From NCBI RefSeq assembly GCF_008831285.2, contig NW_022204771.1, positions 1 through 51,899 of the forward strand: 51,899 bases of DNA, read 5' to 3'. The position numbers were made by a program, and so were the translations under genes. Below, piece by piece: positions 22,466-33,238 of this stretch. Under the pieces are notes generated by a model. That model did no database searches, was not told the DNA's origin, and saw only the letters and a program-made list of their open reading frames with translations. This stretch comes from Nymphaea colorata. Its lineage: Eukaryota; Streptophyta; Magnoliopsida; Nymphaeales; Nymphaeaceae. Position 1 is the stretch's first letter. Every line of letters starts with the position of its first letter.

Positions 22466-24423
22466 ATGATTCGAGGCAGAATCGCCAAGTTTTTTGTATC
22501 ATATGAGTCCGCCTTCAAGAGCGCCTGTTGGATCCCGTCGCCTACTGGCGCGCTGAGGCCGAAAGAGTGAAGTGGCATACCTTTCCCAAGACCGCCCTCC
22601 GCGTCGATGACCTCCACTTCTACAAGTGGTTCCCTGATGGAAGCATCAACATCACTTAGCAGTGTCTGGATGTGCACCTCAAAGATAGGGCGCAACAAGT
22701 TGCCTACTTCGTCGAAAGTCCCATCACGGATATGTAATTATTCAGCCATTATAGAAATCGACCATCACTATCAAGAGCTCCATCGCCGAGTTTAGGCCTT
22801 TGCCGGTGCCCTCAAGCAGGAATTCAAGGTGGAGGTTGGGGATAGAGTTATTATCTATATGCCGATGGTGATATAAAGCATTATTGCCATTCTCGCCTGC
22901 GCGAGGATCGGCGCTACTCAGTGGTGGTTTTCGGCGGTTTTCCGCGCACGAACTGGCTAACAGGATTGTGGACTCAAATCCAAAAGCTATTATCTTGGCC
23001 AATGCCGGCAAAGAACCTAATAAAGTTTTAAACTATAAATCTATAGTTAATCATGCTATGTAATTAGCCAATAAAAAATAACTCACAAAAATCATCTTCC
23101 AAAGACCGAACCTCCTCCCCCCCGACCTCTCCAGAGCAATGAACATGACTTCATCAAGGTCGAAAATTCAGGCGCCAGATCATCCCCCATCTTTGTTAAT
23201 TCCGCCCATCCGCTGTATATCTTGTATACGAGTGGACCACAGGCAAGCCGAAGGGCATCGTGAGGGACCATGGAGGAACAGCTGTGCTGCTCCAGCACGC
23301 CATGAGAAGGATCTACAACATGAAACCGGGAGGAAGCATGTTCTGCTCTCGGATATCGGATGGGTCTTGGGGCACTCCTTCATCATCTATGCTCCCCTCA
23401 TCACCGGCATCAAATCAGTCCTCTTCGAGGGCAAACCGGTGGGAACTCCCAATCCTGACGTCTTCTGGGAGATCATCGACCGCAACAAGAGTAATCAATC
23501 GTCTATTTAGTCGAGCATCTCTATACTTCCCCCACCGCCATCAGAACCATCAGGAAGGAGGACTCTTAAGGCAGATACATCAACCAGCACGATCTAACCC
23601 ACCTCAAGAGCGTCACTCTGGTCGGTGAACGTTGCGACATCCCTACTTTCCAGTGGGTGGAGGACCATCTGAAGGGAAAACTGGTCAACGATTGCTACTG
23701 GCAGACCGAAAGCGGAGGCCCTATCCTCTCCAACTACTTGGGATTCAAGACCTTCCCCGAAAAACCAGGATCAGCCTGCAAGCCTCTCCCTGGGTATAAC
23801 GTAAAAGTGATCAACTCTGCCACTGGTTTGGAGTGCAAGCCGAATGAACAGGACTGTCTTTGTGAAATAGCCAATGCCTCCCTCCTTCATGCTTACCATC
23901 CTCAACAACGACGACGTCTACGTCAAGAAGTACTTCTCCACCTTCTGGTTACTACAACACTGGCGATTCCGGTTACTACGACGAGGATGGCTATTTCCAT
24001 ATAATGGCAAGGGAGGATGACGTGATCAACACTGCGGCCACAGGCTATCGACTGGAGAGATGGAGGAGATCCTTATGAAGCACAAGCACATCGCCGAGGC
24101 CATCGTCATTGGCGCTCACGATTAGATAAAGGGAGAAGTCCCAGTGGCCTTCGTCACCATCAAGACCGAGTACGTCGACACCCACTGTCCCAAAACAGTC
24201 GCCAAGGAGAGCGTGGAGCTCATTAGGGAGCACATTGGTCCTGTTGCCAGTTTCAAGATCTGTCACATCGTTCCAAGATTGCCCAAAACTCGTTCAGGCA
24301 AGTACTGCGTCACATCGTGCGAAAGATGTGCAACAAGTAGAAATACGAGTTCCTTCTACGATTGAGGACATGGACGTTGCCCACGAGATCCACAAGTACG
24401 TGGAGACGCATCACAGGCATTGA
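22466..24423 (+). CDS. Short-chain acyl-CoA synthetase, ACSS3/propionyl-CoA ligase-like, frame-broken
   Basis: Full-length similarity to the acetyl/propionyl-CoA synthetase subgroup is spread over all three plus frames. Recognisable parts are YMPMV...ACARIGA, the AMP-binding P-loop YTSG..TGKPKGIV (about 23220-23262), EGKPVGTPNPDVFW, LVGERCD, and CYWQTESGG. A clean 20-nt intron lies at 23492-23511. The enzyme would activate acetate or propionate to acyl-CoA using ATP. About ten one-base frame breaks interrupt it, nearly all repaired by adding one base next to a short homopolymer, and no conserved residue looks lost. It is either a recent pseudogene or a poorly polished stretch. TGA at 24421. 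Confidence 0.75.
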
Positions 24424-24509
24424 TTTATATCTGCCAAAATGATATAAGTAAGTCTATGATATGGGTGCGTGATGGGTATGCGAGTAGCTATTTAAATAGG
24501 AGTGCATGA

Positions 24510-24868
24510 TCATGCGGAGACCTTGGCCTTCTCGGTGAGTCTGCTGGAGAAGTCCTCGAGGTGGACGTGCTGGACGAGGGAGTAGAACTCGCCTTGGCCG
24601 GCTCCCTCCTCCTCGTTGCGCTTTCTGGAGATTCTGACCCTCACTCTGTGGGGCAAGTTGCGGATGCCTTGAGACCAGATGAACTGGTTGAGCTTGGGTC
24701 CACTCTCACATCGGGAGTGCGCATCATCTTGGCGACCCACTGGCGAATGGCGGTGATGGCCTTGGGTGCTTTTTTCTTGAACTGGGTGCGGTGGGCGAGT
24801 TTGTGTACGTTGATGGTGGTGTCGATGGCGGTCTCTGTGAGTCCGGCTCTCTGCTCTTTCTTGACCAT
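24510..24868 (-). CDS. RPL31: 60S ribosomal protein eL31
   Basis: This 119-residue protein matches eL31 throughout: [27 protein letters not shown], then [19 protein letters not shown] and [11 protein letters not shown]. It binds near the polypeptide exit tunnel of the large subunit. No in-frame TAA or TAG is used. Near 24690, between VRVD and KLNQF, one base is missing compared with a continuous frame. Both sides are conserved, so splicing cannot explain it. Because eL31 is essential, this is strong evidence that the base is missing in the assembly or that the ribosome shifts. Start ATG 24868, TGA 24510. Confidence 0.93.
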
Positions 24869-24933
24869 ACCACTAATTAATATTATATTAATTAAATATT
24901 CCCCTTCACAAGCGTATCCCCAATCTCACACAA

Positions 24934-25619
24934 TCACTCCACTCCGCCCTTCTCCTCACGCTCAGCCAACTCCTTCTAGTAGTCCTCGTATTTCTTCTCA
25001 GAACCCTTTATCGTTGGCACCGTTCGCTTGCATTTGCAATCCGACAGACCAAAGTCCAAAGTCTCATTTTTCGTCCTTGACCAACTCGGTATTCTGTCTC
25101 TTGCAGATCTGGCACTGCACGTATTCTGTGATGTATTTCCTGAACAAGTTTTAGATCTGCTTTTGCTGGATGACGATTTTGATGGCTTTGTTAAATGAAA
25201 AGTACTGAAACCCTGGTTACCCATTGAGCCCTCTCGGCCGAGCTCGTTGATGAAGAAGTTCATGACGTGCTCGGGGTGGCGGTCCAGTTGTTTGCAGAGT
25301 TCTGCGAAGTTGATGATGGCAGTCTTTTTGGATCCTACTCTGGTTGACTGGGGCGGCTTCAGCACGATTTTTGACTTTTCGGCTAGGGTTAAAGGGAGGA
25401 GTACCCAGTTCGGGGTTATTCTTGTTGAGCAGCTCGGTGGCACGCTTCAAGAGTTGGATGTATCGTTCTCGTGATCAACTACTTTGACTGGGGCCTCGAC
25501 TGTGGGCGCCTACTACTTGGCTGTGTGAGAGAGGGGGTACGTTTGTCGGTGGGCTTTTTGGGCTTTGCTTTTTTCTTTTCAAAAGAAACAACCTGTATCT
25601 CTTCGAAGTCCTCCTTCAT
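24934..25619 (-). CDS. EIF2S2: Translation initiation factor eIF2 beta subunit
   Basis: This is the beta subunit of eIF2, which helps GTP and initiator tRNA binding. After a lysine-rich N-terminus come LLKRATELLNKNNPEL, then KKTAIINFAELCKQLDRHPEHV with NFFINELG, then FRKYITEYV. A C-terminal zinc ribbon follows (CQIC and a second cysteine pair). Introns are 25521-25540 (20 nt), 25383-25404 (22) and 25186-25205 (20). TAA at 25151 falls where relatives have Glu. Three one-base breaks occur: about 25455, a T5 run at 25067-25071, and CC at 25041. Adding a base at the last two makes the ribbon a normal CxxC...CxxC. About 208 residues. Confidence 0.92.
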
Positions 25620-25805
25620 TAATTTAATCAATATAAAAGAAAATAATGAAGCTAAAATGGTGAGATATTAATGTGGTGGGATGGAGAAGTAGGATAGGTA
25701 TATATTAGAAAATATGGCAGAGATTATTCAAATGAAAGATATTAAAACAGGTAGGAGGATGTCATTCGTTGTGGGTCAGGCCCTTCGAGCTATTGCTAGT
25801 AATGA

Positions 25806-26265
25806 TCAAAATGTGAGAATTGAGAGCCGGCAACTGAGTCTTGGTGATGAAGACTTGCTGGGGACTCGATTCAGCGTTTCCGATTTATGCTTATGGTGGG
25901 CGAGGTTGATCTGCGTGTTCAGGTTCAGAAAGTTCAGGTTGGTGCTCTTGATCCTTCCTTCTCCTTCTCCCGGTTCTCGAAGAGGTTGCTCTTGAGGAAC
26001 TTGCTGTTGAGGTTGGGCTTGATGGTCGAGCAGATGATGCTCTTGCGGTCCTTGTGCCGCCGCAGCTCCTCCTTTATCTCCAGCTTTATCTCCTAGAATA
26101 TCTTCAATTGCGATCGTGGTGGGCTCTGCTCGCTCTTCTCGCTGCGGATGTTGATGTAGTTGCTTACTGCTCGTTGGAGATGGTGCTGGCGTTGCTGAGA
26201 AAGGCACCGCTGTGGGCAAGTAGTTGGGGAGGAGTTGCTATCAACTCTGTCAGTTTATCTTTCAT
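25806..26265 (-). CDS. Unknown small basic protein
   Basis: The gene starts at ATG 26265 (MKDKLTELIATPPQLL). A 26-nt GT-AG intron near 26110-26160 joins it to a helical KIF-x-EIKLEIKEELRRHKDRKS segment. A one-base slip near 25945 leads into an asparagine/leucine-rich tail ending at TGA 25806. About 140 residues, mostly helical and charged. No family recognised. The upstream frame is also open beyond 26265, so the start is uncertain. Confidence 0.45.
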
Positions 26266-26736
26266 TTATTAGTTGGTCAGTTTGGCTCGCTTTATGCTGT
26301 TCTCCTGCTTCAGGAGACGACGCACACGCACGGAAGGACTCTAGTTGTGGGTCAGTTTTATTCCTTTTACTAGAATTATTAGTGGTTTTAGATAGTTTAG
26401 CTTGGCTATCTTCTTCACCTCCACCATGTCCTTGAATCTTTGCGAAATTTGCTATTATTAACGGTCTCCCGTGCTCTAGTTGTCCCTTTCACTCGAGCAT
26501 ATCCGATTGCTGGGAGAAAAGTCCTGGGTATCGTATGTTTATGACACTCTCCAACTGCTGATCGATTCGCTTTTCTCGATATACAGTCATTCTTGTTGTC
26601 TCTATATGAAGTGATCATTTCGTTCATATACTATTCGTCGATTTATTCAGATGCAGCTCGTCCTCAGTTTCCTTGAGTATGATTAGGCGTCATCGAGTGC
26701 TTACTAGGGATTGGTCGCTCTGGAGGCAAATTTCCC
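26266..26736. other. Ambiguous stretch between two minus-strand genes
   Basis: The minus strand holds several overlapping open fragments of natural-looking composition, interrupted by TGA codons and apparent frame slips. They may be a further C-terminal extension of the carboxypeptidase, the 5' part of the next gene, or decayed coding DNA. No conserved domain is visible. Confidence 0.35.
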
Positions 26737-28618
26737 TCATGCTAGAGCTGGTATTTATTCACTTTTAGATCGTTCATGAAGGAAAGGAGTATTATATCTT
26801 GGGCTACTGGAGAGATTTGAATCTTTTGAGCTTGGGTGGTGTTTGGGTTTCACCAGGCCGGGATATTTTAAGGCCATACGATATTCTTGAGTGGTTATCG
26901 TTGAAGTAGAATTGTAAAGCTACCTGTAGTGCAATTTCGAGTTGAGAACCTACCGGATGAGTTCGTTAATGTTCTTCACCTTTCCGTAACGTATTTTTAG
27001 AACATTCTGAAACGTTATGCCGTGTGAAAGACTCAAAAGCTGTCACTCTTCGTAAAAATTACAATGATTTGAAGGAGAATTGTAGACCTGCTATAAGGAT
27101 TCTTGTCAAAAACGTCTAGATCGATACTAAAGACTTTTCCCCAGCTAACGATAGCTTTTCTATGTGAAGTATATCGGCTCACTGGTTGAAGTTTCATTAT
27201 TTTCGTCTTCAATCAGCTTCCTATCCTATATTGGAACTCAGGATTGAGAACTGGAGGGACTACGTTGGTCTTGATGGCGGATATGATCCCGCATTAGAGA
27301 CTGTATGAGTGGATGATGTTTGCCATTCTGTGCATGACAACACGCCCACATCCCTACTTTGTTCTATCTTCATTCCTATCCTTGGAGTTCATCTGCTTCA
27401 TCGAAAAATTGCAATACTAATACTAAAACCCACTGTGATTCATGGCGAAAAGCTTGCAGAAAACTTGGCTTTCGACCTGTTCGACAAAGTCATTGATGGC
27501 GTTTCCATAGATAAATGCTCCTTTTTTGGCATTGTGGGCGTGCAGGTCAAAGTAGAAGGCAAGTCTATTGTCTTGGATGAGGTGTTGGCTAACTATTTGA
27601 TTGCATAGACTGCTGGCTGCTTGGTTAGATCGGATCTATGTAATATCTATTTAAGTTTTTGCCATAAGTGTCCATTCTAAATGCCCATGATACACCCATC
27701 AACATTGATCATCGGCACAATCATGAACACGAACATTTTCTTGAGTAAAAACGATCGAACGTCTTTGTTATTGATGAGAAAATTGATGATTCCCTACATG
27801 GTGAAGGATGCTGCTGTCTCTCCGGGTGGACTCTAGCAGTGATCAGAATGACTGGTTTTTTAAATCTTTTTGGTCTGCATTTTAGGGAAAAAGGTTCTCG
27901 TTAAATAGTTCCTCTTCTTCATTTTCTTTATTAATTTGATCGTGTGACGTTATGGTCAGCAAATGGATATCCCTTTCTTCTGGACTTTTGACCAAGACTT
28001 CCTTATAAAAATAAAACTCCTCTGTGCAATAGTACTAATTAAGGGTATTGAGATATGCAATATTATCCGAGTATGTATAGGGATAGGCGAAGGCAAATTC
28101 CACTTTTTGATTCTCGTTTTTGAAATGAAAGTCAAAGGTGCATTATAATTCGCCGTTCTATCTGACCAAAAGCGGCGATTCCGTCGGTATTCTCGACCAA
28201 TTGGACCATGGAGGATTTTTATTATTTTACGTGAGAGTGCATTATCGATAGACCGGTCGATAACTTTTGGGGTATTGCGACTGAGTAATCCAAATGATAC
28301 ATATACTGCCATGAGGGTTTGAACTCTGCTAATTGCGAATTTTCCTTTCGTGTTTTTGGGGAAGCCGTGCACGCTGAAATAGAACCAGCTCTTGGAGTTG
28401 ACTCTGTGTTTGGTCTTGACTCCATCGTCGATGCAGCTGAGCCTGTACTAAGTAATCGGGGGATTTACGTGAAATTCTGACATTTGCCTGACTAGCTGTA
28501 TGTTCCCCGATTAAAAACCGCAGTCGATGTGGATGTATCTCTATCTGGATCCCAGGTAAAACTTATAGGAGGCGGGAGGGATCTCGGGCTCTTACTTGTT
28601 GCTTTTATTTTTATTCAT
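26737..28618 (-). CDS. Cytosolic carboxypeptidase (CCP/Nna1, AGBL family)
   Basis: This M14 metallopeptidase belongs to the family that removes glutamates from tubulin tails in axonemes. The N-domain has FxSGNIQLVRQ and SWFYFSVHGFPK. It continues with FAFAYPYTYSDN, the zinc motif region ITARVHPxGET (about 27815-27850), VFMIVPMINVDG, GKNLNR, and FDLHAHNAKKGAFIYGN with the third zinc histidine. It ends with CGRVVMHRMANIIHSYSL. The essential HxxE and His ligands are present. About 625 residues including a serine-rich tail to TGA 26737. Several one-base breaks, including one inside HPGE, split the frame. The tail boundary is uncertain. Confidence 0.85.
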
Positions 28619-28913
28619 TCCTATTATTAATTAGATAAATACCGAAATAAACTCTCTTATGACCTGGAAAGTGGCAATAGGTCGGGGGAAAAGAAAAAAG
28701 AAAGAATGTCTGGAGAGTGGGATGGGAATATAAAGGAATTATTTGAAAATGGAATACATAAGGGATGATTAAAGTGTGTTTGGCATGTTGGTGAGTGTGA
28801 AATATTAGTTATTATGATTTAACCAAAATCAAATCGTTTCATTTGTTAAAATTTGCATAAATGTTATGATTAAGCTCCTTAGCTTTGATAGCATATTTGA
28901 AGATAAAAGATTA
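28619..28913. other. AT-rich leader beside the internal telomere repeat
   Basis: These 295 AT-rich bases lie between the carboxypeptidase start and the G4T2 block. Length and composition resemble the gene-to-telomere spacers at both ends of the window. No gene is visible. Confidence 0.5.
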
Positions 28914-28955
28914 GGGGTTGGGGTTGGGGTTGGGGTTGGGGTTGGGGTTGGGGTT
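28914..28955. repeat. Interstitial telomere block, (GGGGTT)x7
   Basis: Exactly seven perfect GGGGTT units run 42 bases on the plus strand, the orientation of a right chromosome end, yet sequence continues beyond. No CCCCAA block follows. Both neighbouring genes start close by and are transcribed away from it, as at real chromosome ends. Most simply it marks the end of one chromosome joined to another. Confidence 0.9.
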
Positions 28956-29055
28956 CCGTGAAGGAAAGCCAACAGTCGGATTATTATTACCCCTACAATA
29001 TTTATAAGTTATAAGGTAGTCACCGTTTTGAATTATAGTTAAATAATCTTTATAA

Positions 29056-30601
29056 ATGAACTCTGCAAAAGATAATAAACCAAGCCACCAAAGAAACATC
29101 ACGCCCAACTTCCTCCGCTTCAAAAGTACCCTTTTCTCCATGAAGGAAAATCAACCAGCAAAAACTCCAAAGGAGAAGAGGAAGGAACATAGACTCAATA
29201 TCCAACTGAAAGAAGCGGATCGAAGGCAAGTCGTACCAGCTTCGACGTATACTAAAAACGAGTCTTGGATCTGAATAAATTGAGTAAAGAGGTTGATACT
29301 TAGAGAATACCCTTACCCTCAAATAGAAGGAGAATTCAGTAGACCCAGCCAAACGCAAAAGGGAAGGCCTCGAGGTCACCAGTCGCAGAAATACCTCCAC
29401 GAAGAAAGAAGAAGAAGACGAGGCGAGGATCAACATCATAGCCAAAAAGCCATCGAATAGCAATTCCAACAAAACCCTCAAGCTTCGATTGACTTCCACC
29501 AGCCGGGACGCTTCTCGCAAGACATCAAATCCGAAAAGAAGCGAGGAGTCTCTGGACAAGGAAGAGGAGAGGGCCAAATTGCAGAACAAGGAGTTTCTCA
29601 ATACCCTCATGCAGCAACAGTTTGCTCCCAATTATATGAACAAGCTCAAGATTAAGAAAATGGAGCAAAAGTAACAAAAAGAAAAAATCAAAATCGCGCA
29701 GAACAAAAAGAAGTTTCTGAATGTAGATTTCGAGATAAAGGGAGAAGAGGAATTGAAATATTACCAAGTATATGAATAGCTGGGCAAGGGTGCTTACGGT
29801 GTGGTCAAAATGGGCATCAGCAAACGAACCAACTAGAAAGTAGCAATCAAGATATACGATAAGAAGAGGCTAGACGAACCCAACAAATTGAAAAATCTAT
29901 AGCGGGAAATAAATATCCTCGCGAAACTTAACCATCCAGTCATCGCAAAACTGATAGATGTCATTTAGAGTGCAAACGAAATCTATCTCATCCAGGAGTA
30001 CGGTGGAGCGAATTCCTTATATAACTATCTCCTCTCTAAACCACAGCACAGAATGCAGGAATCCTAAGCTAAGCAGTTCTTCAGGACTATCACATAGACA
30101 TTACGTACCTTCATGAGCGGAATATCGTCCATCGGGATATCAAAGCATAAAATATACTACTTAACAGAAACAAGCAACTCAAACTCATCGATTTCGGCTT
30201 CAGTCTAGAATCCTAGCCTCCCAATACCATCGACACTTTCTGCGGAACTCCAACATACATGGCTCCGAAATCGTTTCAAAGAGAGACCATGTGCCTATCT
30301 ACACCGACCTGTGGAGTTTAGGAGTGTTTCTTTTTGTCATCCTCCAAGGAAATTACCCGTTCCGCGCCAAGAGCTAAAATGATCTCTTCTAAAAGATCAA
30401 AAAGGGGCAATTCGAATACATCCACAAGGACATCTCCGAAAAATCAAGACACGTGATCTAAAGATTGATCAGAGTGAATCCCCTGTAGAGGTGCACACCA
30501 CCTAAATGAAAGAACCTTTCTGGGAGTGGTACCTAAACGACGGCAAGCCCTACGCTGGGTAGCCTACTGCTGTCACCAGCATGAACACATATACAAATTG
30601 A
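29056..30601 (+). CDS. Ser/Thr protein kinase, CAMK-like
   Basis: After a basic, disordered N-terminus of about 230 residues comes a kinase domain. It shows LGKGAYGVVK (glycine loop), VAIKIY (ATP lysine), HRDIKAxN (catalytic loop), IDFGFS (DFG), DTFCGTPTYMAP and DLWSLGVFLFVILQG. The pattern fits the CAMK/CAMKL group. The substrate is unknown. A 20-nt intron lies at 29284-29303. In-frame TAG at 29834 (TN-x-KVAIK) and TAA at 30148 (KA-x-N) fall where this group usually has Glu. One-base breaks near 29265, 30110, 30265 and 30490 must be allowed for. TGA at 30599. Confidence 0.85.
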
Positions 30602-30637
30602 TGGCCCGATCAGTCTATAGTGATTTGTATAATATTA

Positions 30638-31530
30638 TCATTTTAGCTCTATCTTTGCCATGTTGCAATCCAAGTTGATCTTCATGCCGTCCAAAGGCTT
30701 GGCTGCTACTTTTTCCTGGGGATTGGCCTATGAGGCAAATGATCTTTCGTTGGGAGAGGTTGTTTGGGAGTGATTGTATTCAGATTTGGGCGAATTTGCC
30801 TTTTGGACGTAGTTATTGGAGGGTGGAGGAAGGTTCTTGGACGATTATATTTGGGTTTGGCTTTTTTACTTCATCGAGGTGAGGATATCAGTATTATTTT
30901 TGACCAGCTGCTAAAAAGTGTTATTAATGATGGTGGGTGCCTTATCCTTTGTGTTAGCTGAGCTAGGCTCGTGTGGTTTTTACTCGCTTGACTACTTGGG
31001 ATGATGCGATTGGATTCTGATTTTATGGATGAATTCTGGCTTGCTTATCCTCCACTTTTTTTTTAACTATTCTCAGCTTGGGATTTAACACCCCCAATTA
31101 GTTTTTTTTCGCAACCCGAGCTTCTCATATCCTCATAAGGATCGTTCTTATTGGGAGATTTCATCATTTTGGGGATGGGCGGTTTGGTCTTCAGCTTCTC
31201 ATGGGGGACAGGTTCTTGGTTAAGAGGATCGTACCCTTATTGGTGGCTGCTGGAGATTGTTCAACTTTGGTTTTGCTATTCCAGCCAGGTCTTTTTTCCG
31301 CGCTGCTTTCTCCTTTGGAGCTGATCCTGCTGTCCCTCATGTGGTTGGCGGCTGAAACTTAATAGAGCGTATCATACTGGTGGGCTTCTGATATGTGCCG
31401 GAACTGGTGATCAGGGATTAGAGGTATTTGACTTGGACCTGAAGCTAAGCGTTGCTGCGCTAGAGGACTAGATGCGGTTGATCATGGGCTTGACGATATC
31501 ATCGATATAATTTTTTGTGAACTTATCCAT
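30638..31530 (-). CDS. Low-complexity protein, unknown
   Basis: The gene starts at ATG 31530 (MDKFTKNYIDDIVKPMINRI) and ends at TGA 30638 in a KINLDCNMAKIELK tail. The middle is serine/lysine/proline-rich and probably disordered, with a short helical NAQLQVQVKYLQSLI segment. At least two one-base frame slips are needed to read through, so the exact sequence is uncertain. It converges with the kinase gene across 36 bases. No domain recognised. Confidence 0.5.
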
Positions 31531-31732
31531 CGAATATTAAAAAACTGATTACAATATTTATAATTTGAAATGGGTAACATAAATACGTCCAAGATAGATA
31601 AGCCTCGGAAAGGGTTTTGAAGTTGGAAGAGGTGGAGCATTTTTAGAGGTGGTATATGTTGGGATATAAATAATTTGTATATGATTTAATGTTCTAGATA
31701 AATCATCATATTTCTTCCCTTTGGACCTGATA

Positions 31733-32479
31733 TCAATTTTTGCAATTAGAGCATTGGCACTAACTATTGCAGCTGATCCTAACTAGCGGCACCGGCAATA
31801 AGATTTCGAGCAATTCTTGCCTTTCTTGCAGAGACATACGTTGGTTAAGCCTTGGTCATTTTATTGAAGCTTTTTCGTCCGTTCTTACCTAACCTATTTT
31901 TCTCTAATTTTATCTCTGGATCGATTTCTTTCCTCTTCCATTTTTTCCTCCTTTACTTTCTCGTCCTTGGCTCTATTCCTGCAATTCATGCAACCGCATT
32001 CAGAAGTGCAGAAAGTTCCTTTTTGGTGGCAGGCACAATAATTTTTGAGGCAGTATGATTTGATACACTGCAAAAAGTACTTGTGTTATGCAGTTCCTTC
32101 CATTATGTTTTTTTGTATTGTGTCTATGCATTCAGTTAGGAGACATTCACGAAAGAGGAGCCCAGCTATGCCACTTCGTTAAAATCTGATAAGGTATATT
32201 TTATCGGGGCCTTTGATCTGATGGTCCTTTTGCCGGTCTTTAGATCGAGAATTTATGTGAATTCCTTATTGTCGTATTAATGCTTGCGATATACGGTCGG
32301 CATCTTTGATTCTGAGCTCTTGAGAACGTCTTCCTTGCTTTGGGTGGGAAAGGAGGGTAGGTATCTATCTATGGATTGTGATGAGACGAGAGGAGAGGGG
32401 TCGCTGGGGGATTGCTATGGCGTTTCTCTATGTTTCTCTTACTTTTTGGAGTTTTGGTTTAGGAGGGGTGAGGGTTCAT
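31733..32479 (-). CDS. CXC (tesmin/LIN54-type, CRC) domain protein
   Basis: Two cysteine-rich CXC repeats are visible: CIKSYCLKNYCACHQKGTFC with a following CGCMNC, and VCLCKKGKNCSKSYCRC with CNSQCQCSNCKN just before TGA at 31733. CXC pairs bind the CHR-type TTYGAA element in LIN54/tesmin proteins and act in transcription control. A charged hinge separates the repeats. One missing T (TT to T) near 31765 breaks the second repeat, and the junction before the first repeat near 32090 is unresolved. About 249 residues from ATG 32479. A nuclear role is inferred from the family. Confidence 0.72.
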
Positions 32480-32813
32480 CTAGCAATATTAATTTTAACA
32501 TTAATTAGACGTTGGTGAGAACTAACCCTTTATTCTCTAATCTGGTTGGATAAAAAATAATCAAATGGATTGATTATTTTTGAAAAAATTTGAATAGATA
32601 AAGCGGGAAAATAAGATTGCTGCATAGATTTTCCTTCTATCAACCATATTGATCATGGAAGATAAAAAAAGTATTCCATTTTCGGATGTTGTTATACATT
32701 TTCTCCGTGATTATAATTGGAAAACAGTTATGCTTGCAATTCTGATAGTTTACCAAACATTTATATAAATTGCATCTTATATATGTTTTGATATAATTAT
32801 CAAGAAATCAGCC
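32480..32813. promoter_or_regulatory. Divergent AT-rich promoter region
   Basis: These 334 bases separate the divergent starts of the CXC gene and the cystatin gene. The sequence is strongly AT-rich and no coding frame is convincing. No particular factor site can be named. Confidence 0.5.
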
Positions 32814-33217
32814 ATGAACTCAAAGATTTTCCTTCTCGGCATATCGATAATCCTCATCATCGGCGCATCCGCCCAAGAAAGAGTGATCAAACCCGACTCC
32901 GGATAGTCTCATCGCGCTGGCGGGTATACCGAAATCCCTCTCGATCAACTAAAAGCATTGGAATCTGAAGATGTGAGTCCTTCATTTACGGAGATAGAGG
33001 AGTTCGTGAGGAAGGAGGTGAAGACCAAGGAATACTTCGAGGATAGGGAATTGGAAAAGTCATCAAACTGGAAGTGCAGGTCGTCTCTGGAAGAAACTTT
33101 AGGTACACGTTTGAAAATAGCAAAGGAGAAAAATTCACAGCAACCGTCTTTGACCAGCCTTGGACCAACACCCGCAGGCTAACTCACATCAATTTGGGAG
33201 TTGGGGAAGATATGTGA
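32814..33217 (+). CDS. Secreted cystatin-type cysteine protease inhibitor
   Basis: This protein of about 134 residues has a strong signal peptide (IFLLGISIILIIGASAQ). A cystatin fold follows: FVRKEV helix, the QVVSG first hairpin loop (QxVxG motif) and a C-terminal QPWT (second hairpin PW). These are the three elements that wedge into papain-like proteases. One A is missing near 33058, after GELE-type helix residues, so the motif half sits in the next frame. The stop is TGA at 33215, 21 bases before the stop of the facing gene. Probably secreted or in a phagosome/lysosome compartment. Confidence 0.8.
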
Positions 33218-33238
33218 TAGTCAATCATCTTATAAACA

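Noticed and set aside
22466-33217. Euplotes-type programmed +1 frameshifting
   Set aside because: That system skips a base at AAA followed by a stop codon. Here a base must be added, sites vary, and no stop codon marks them.
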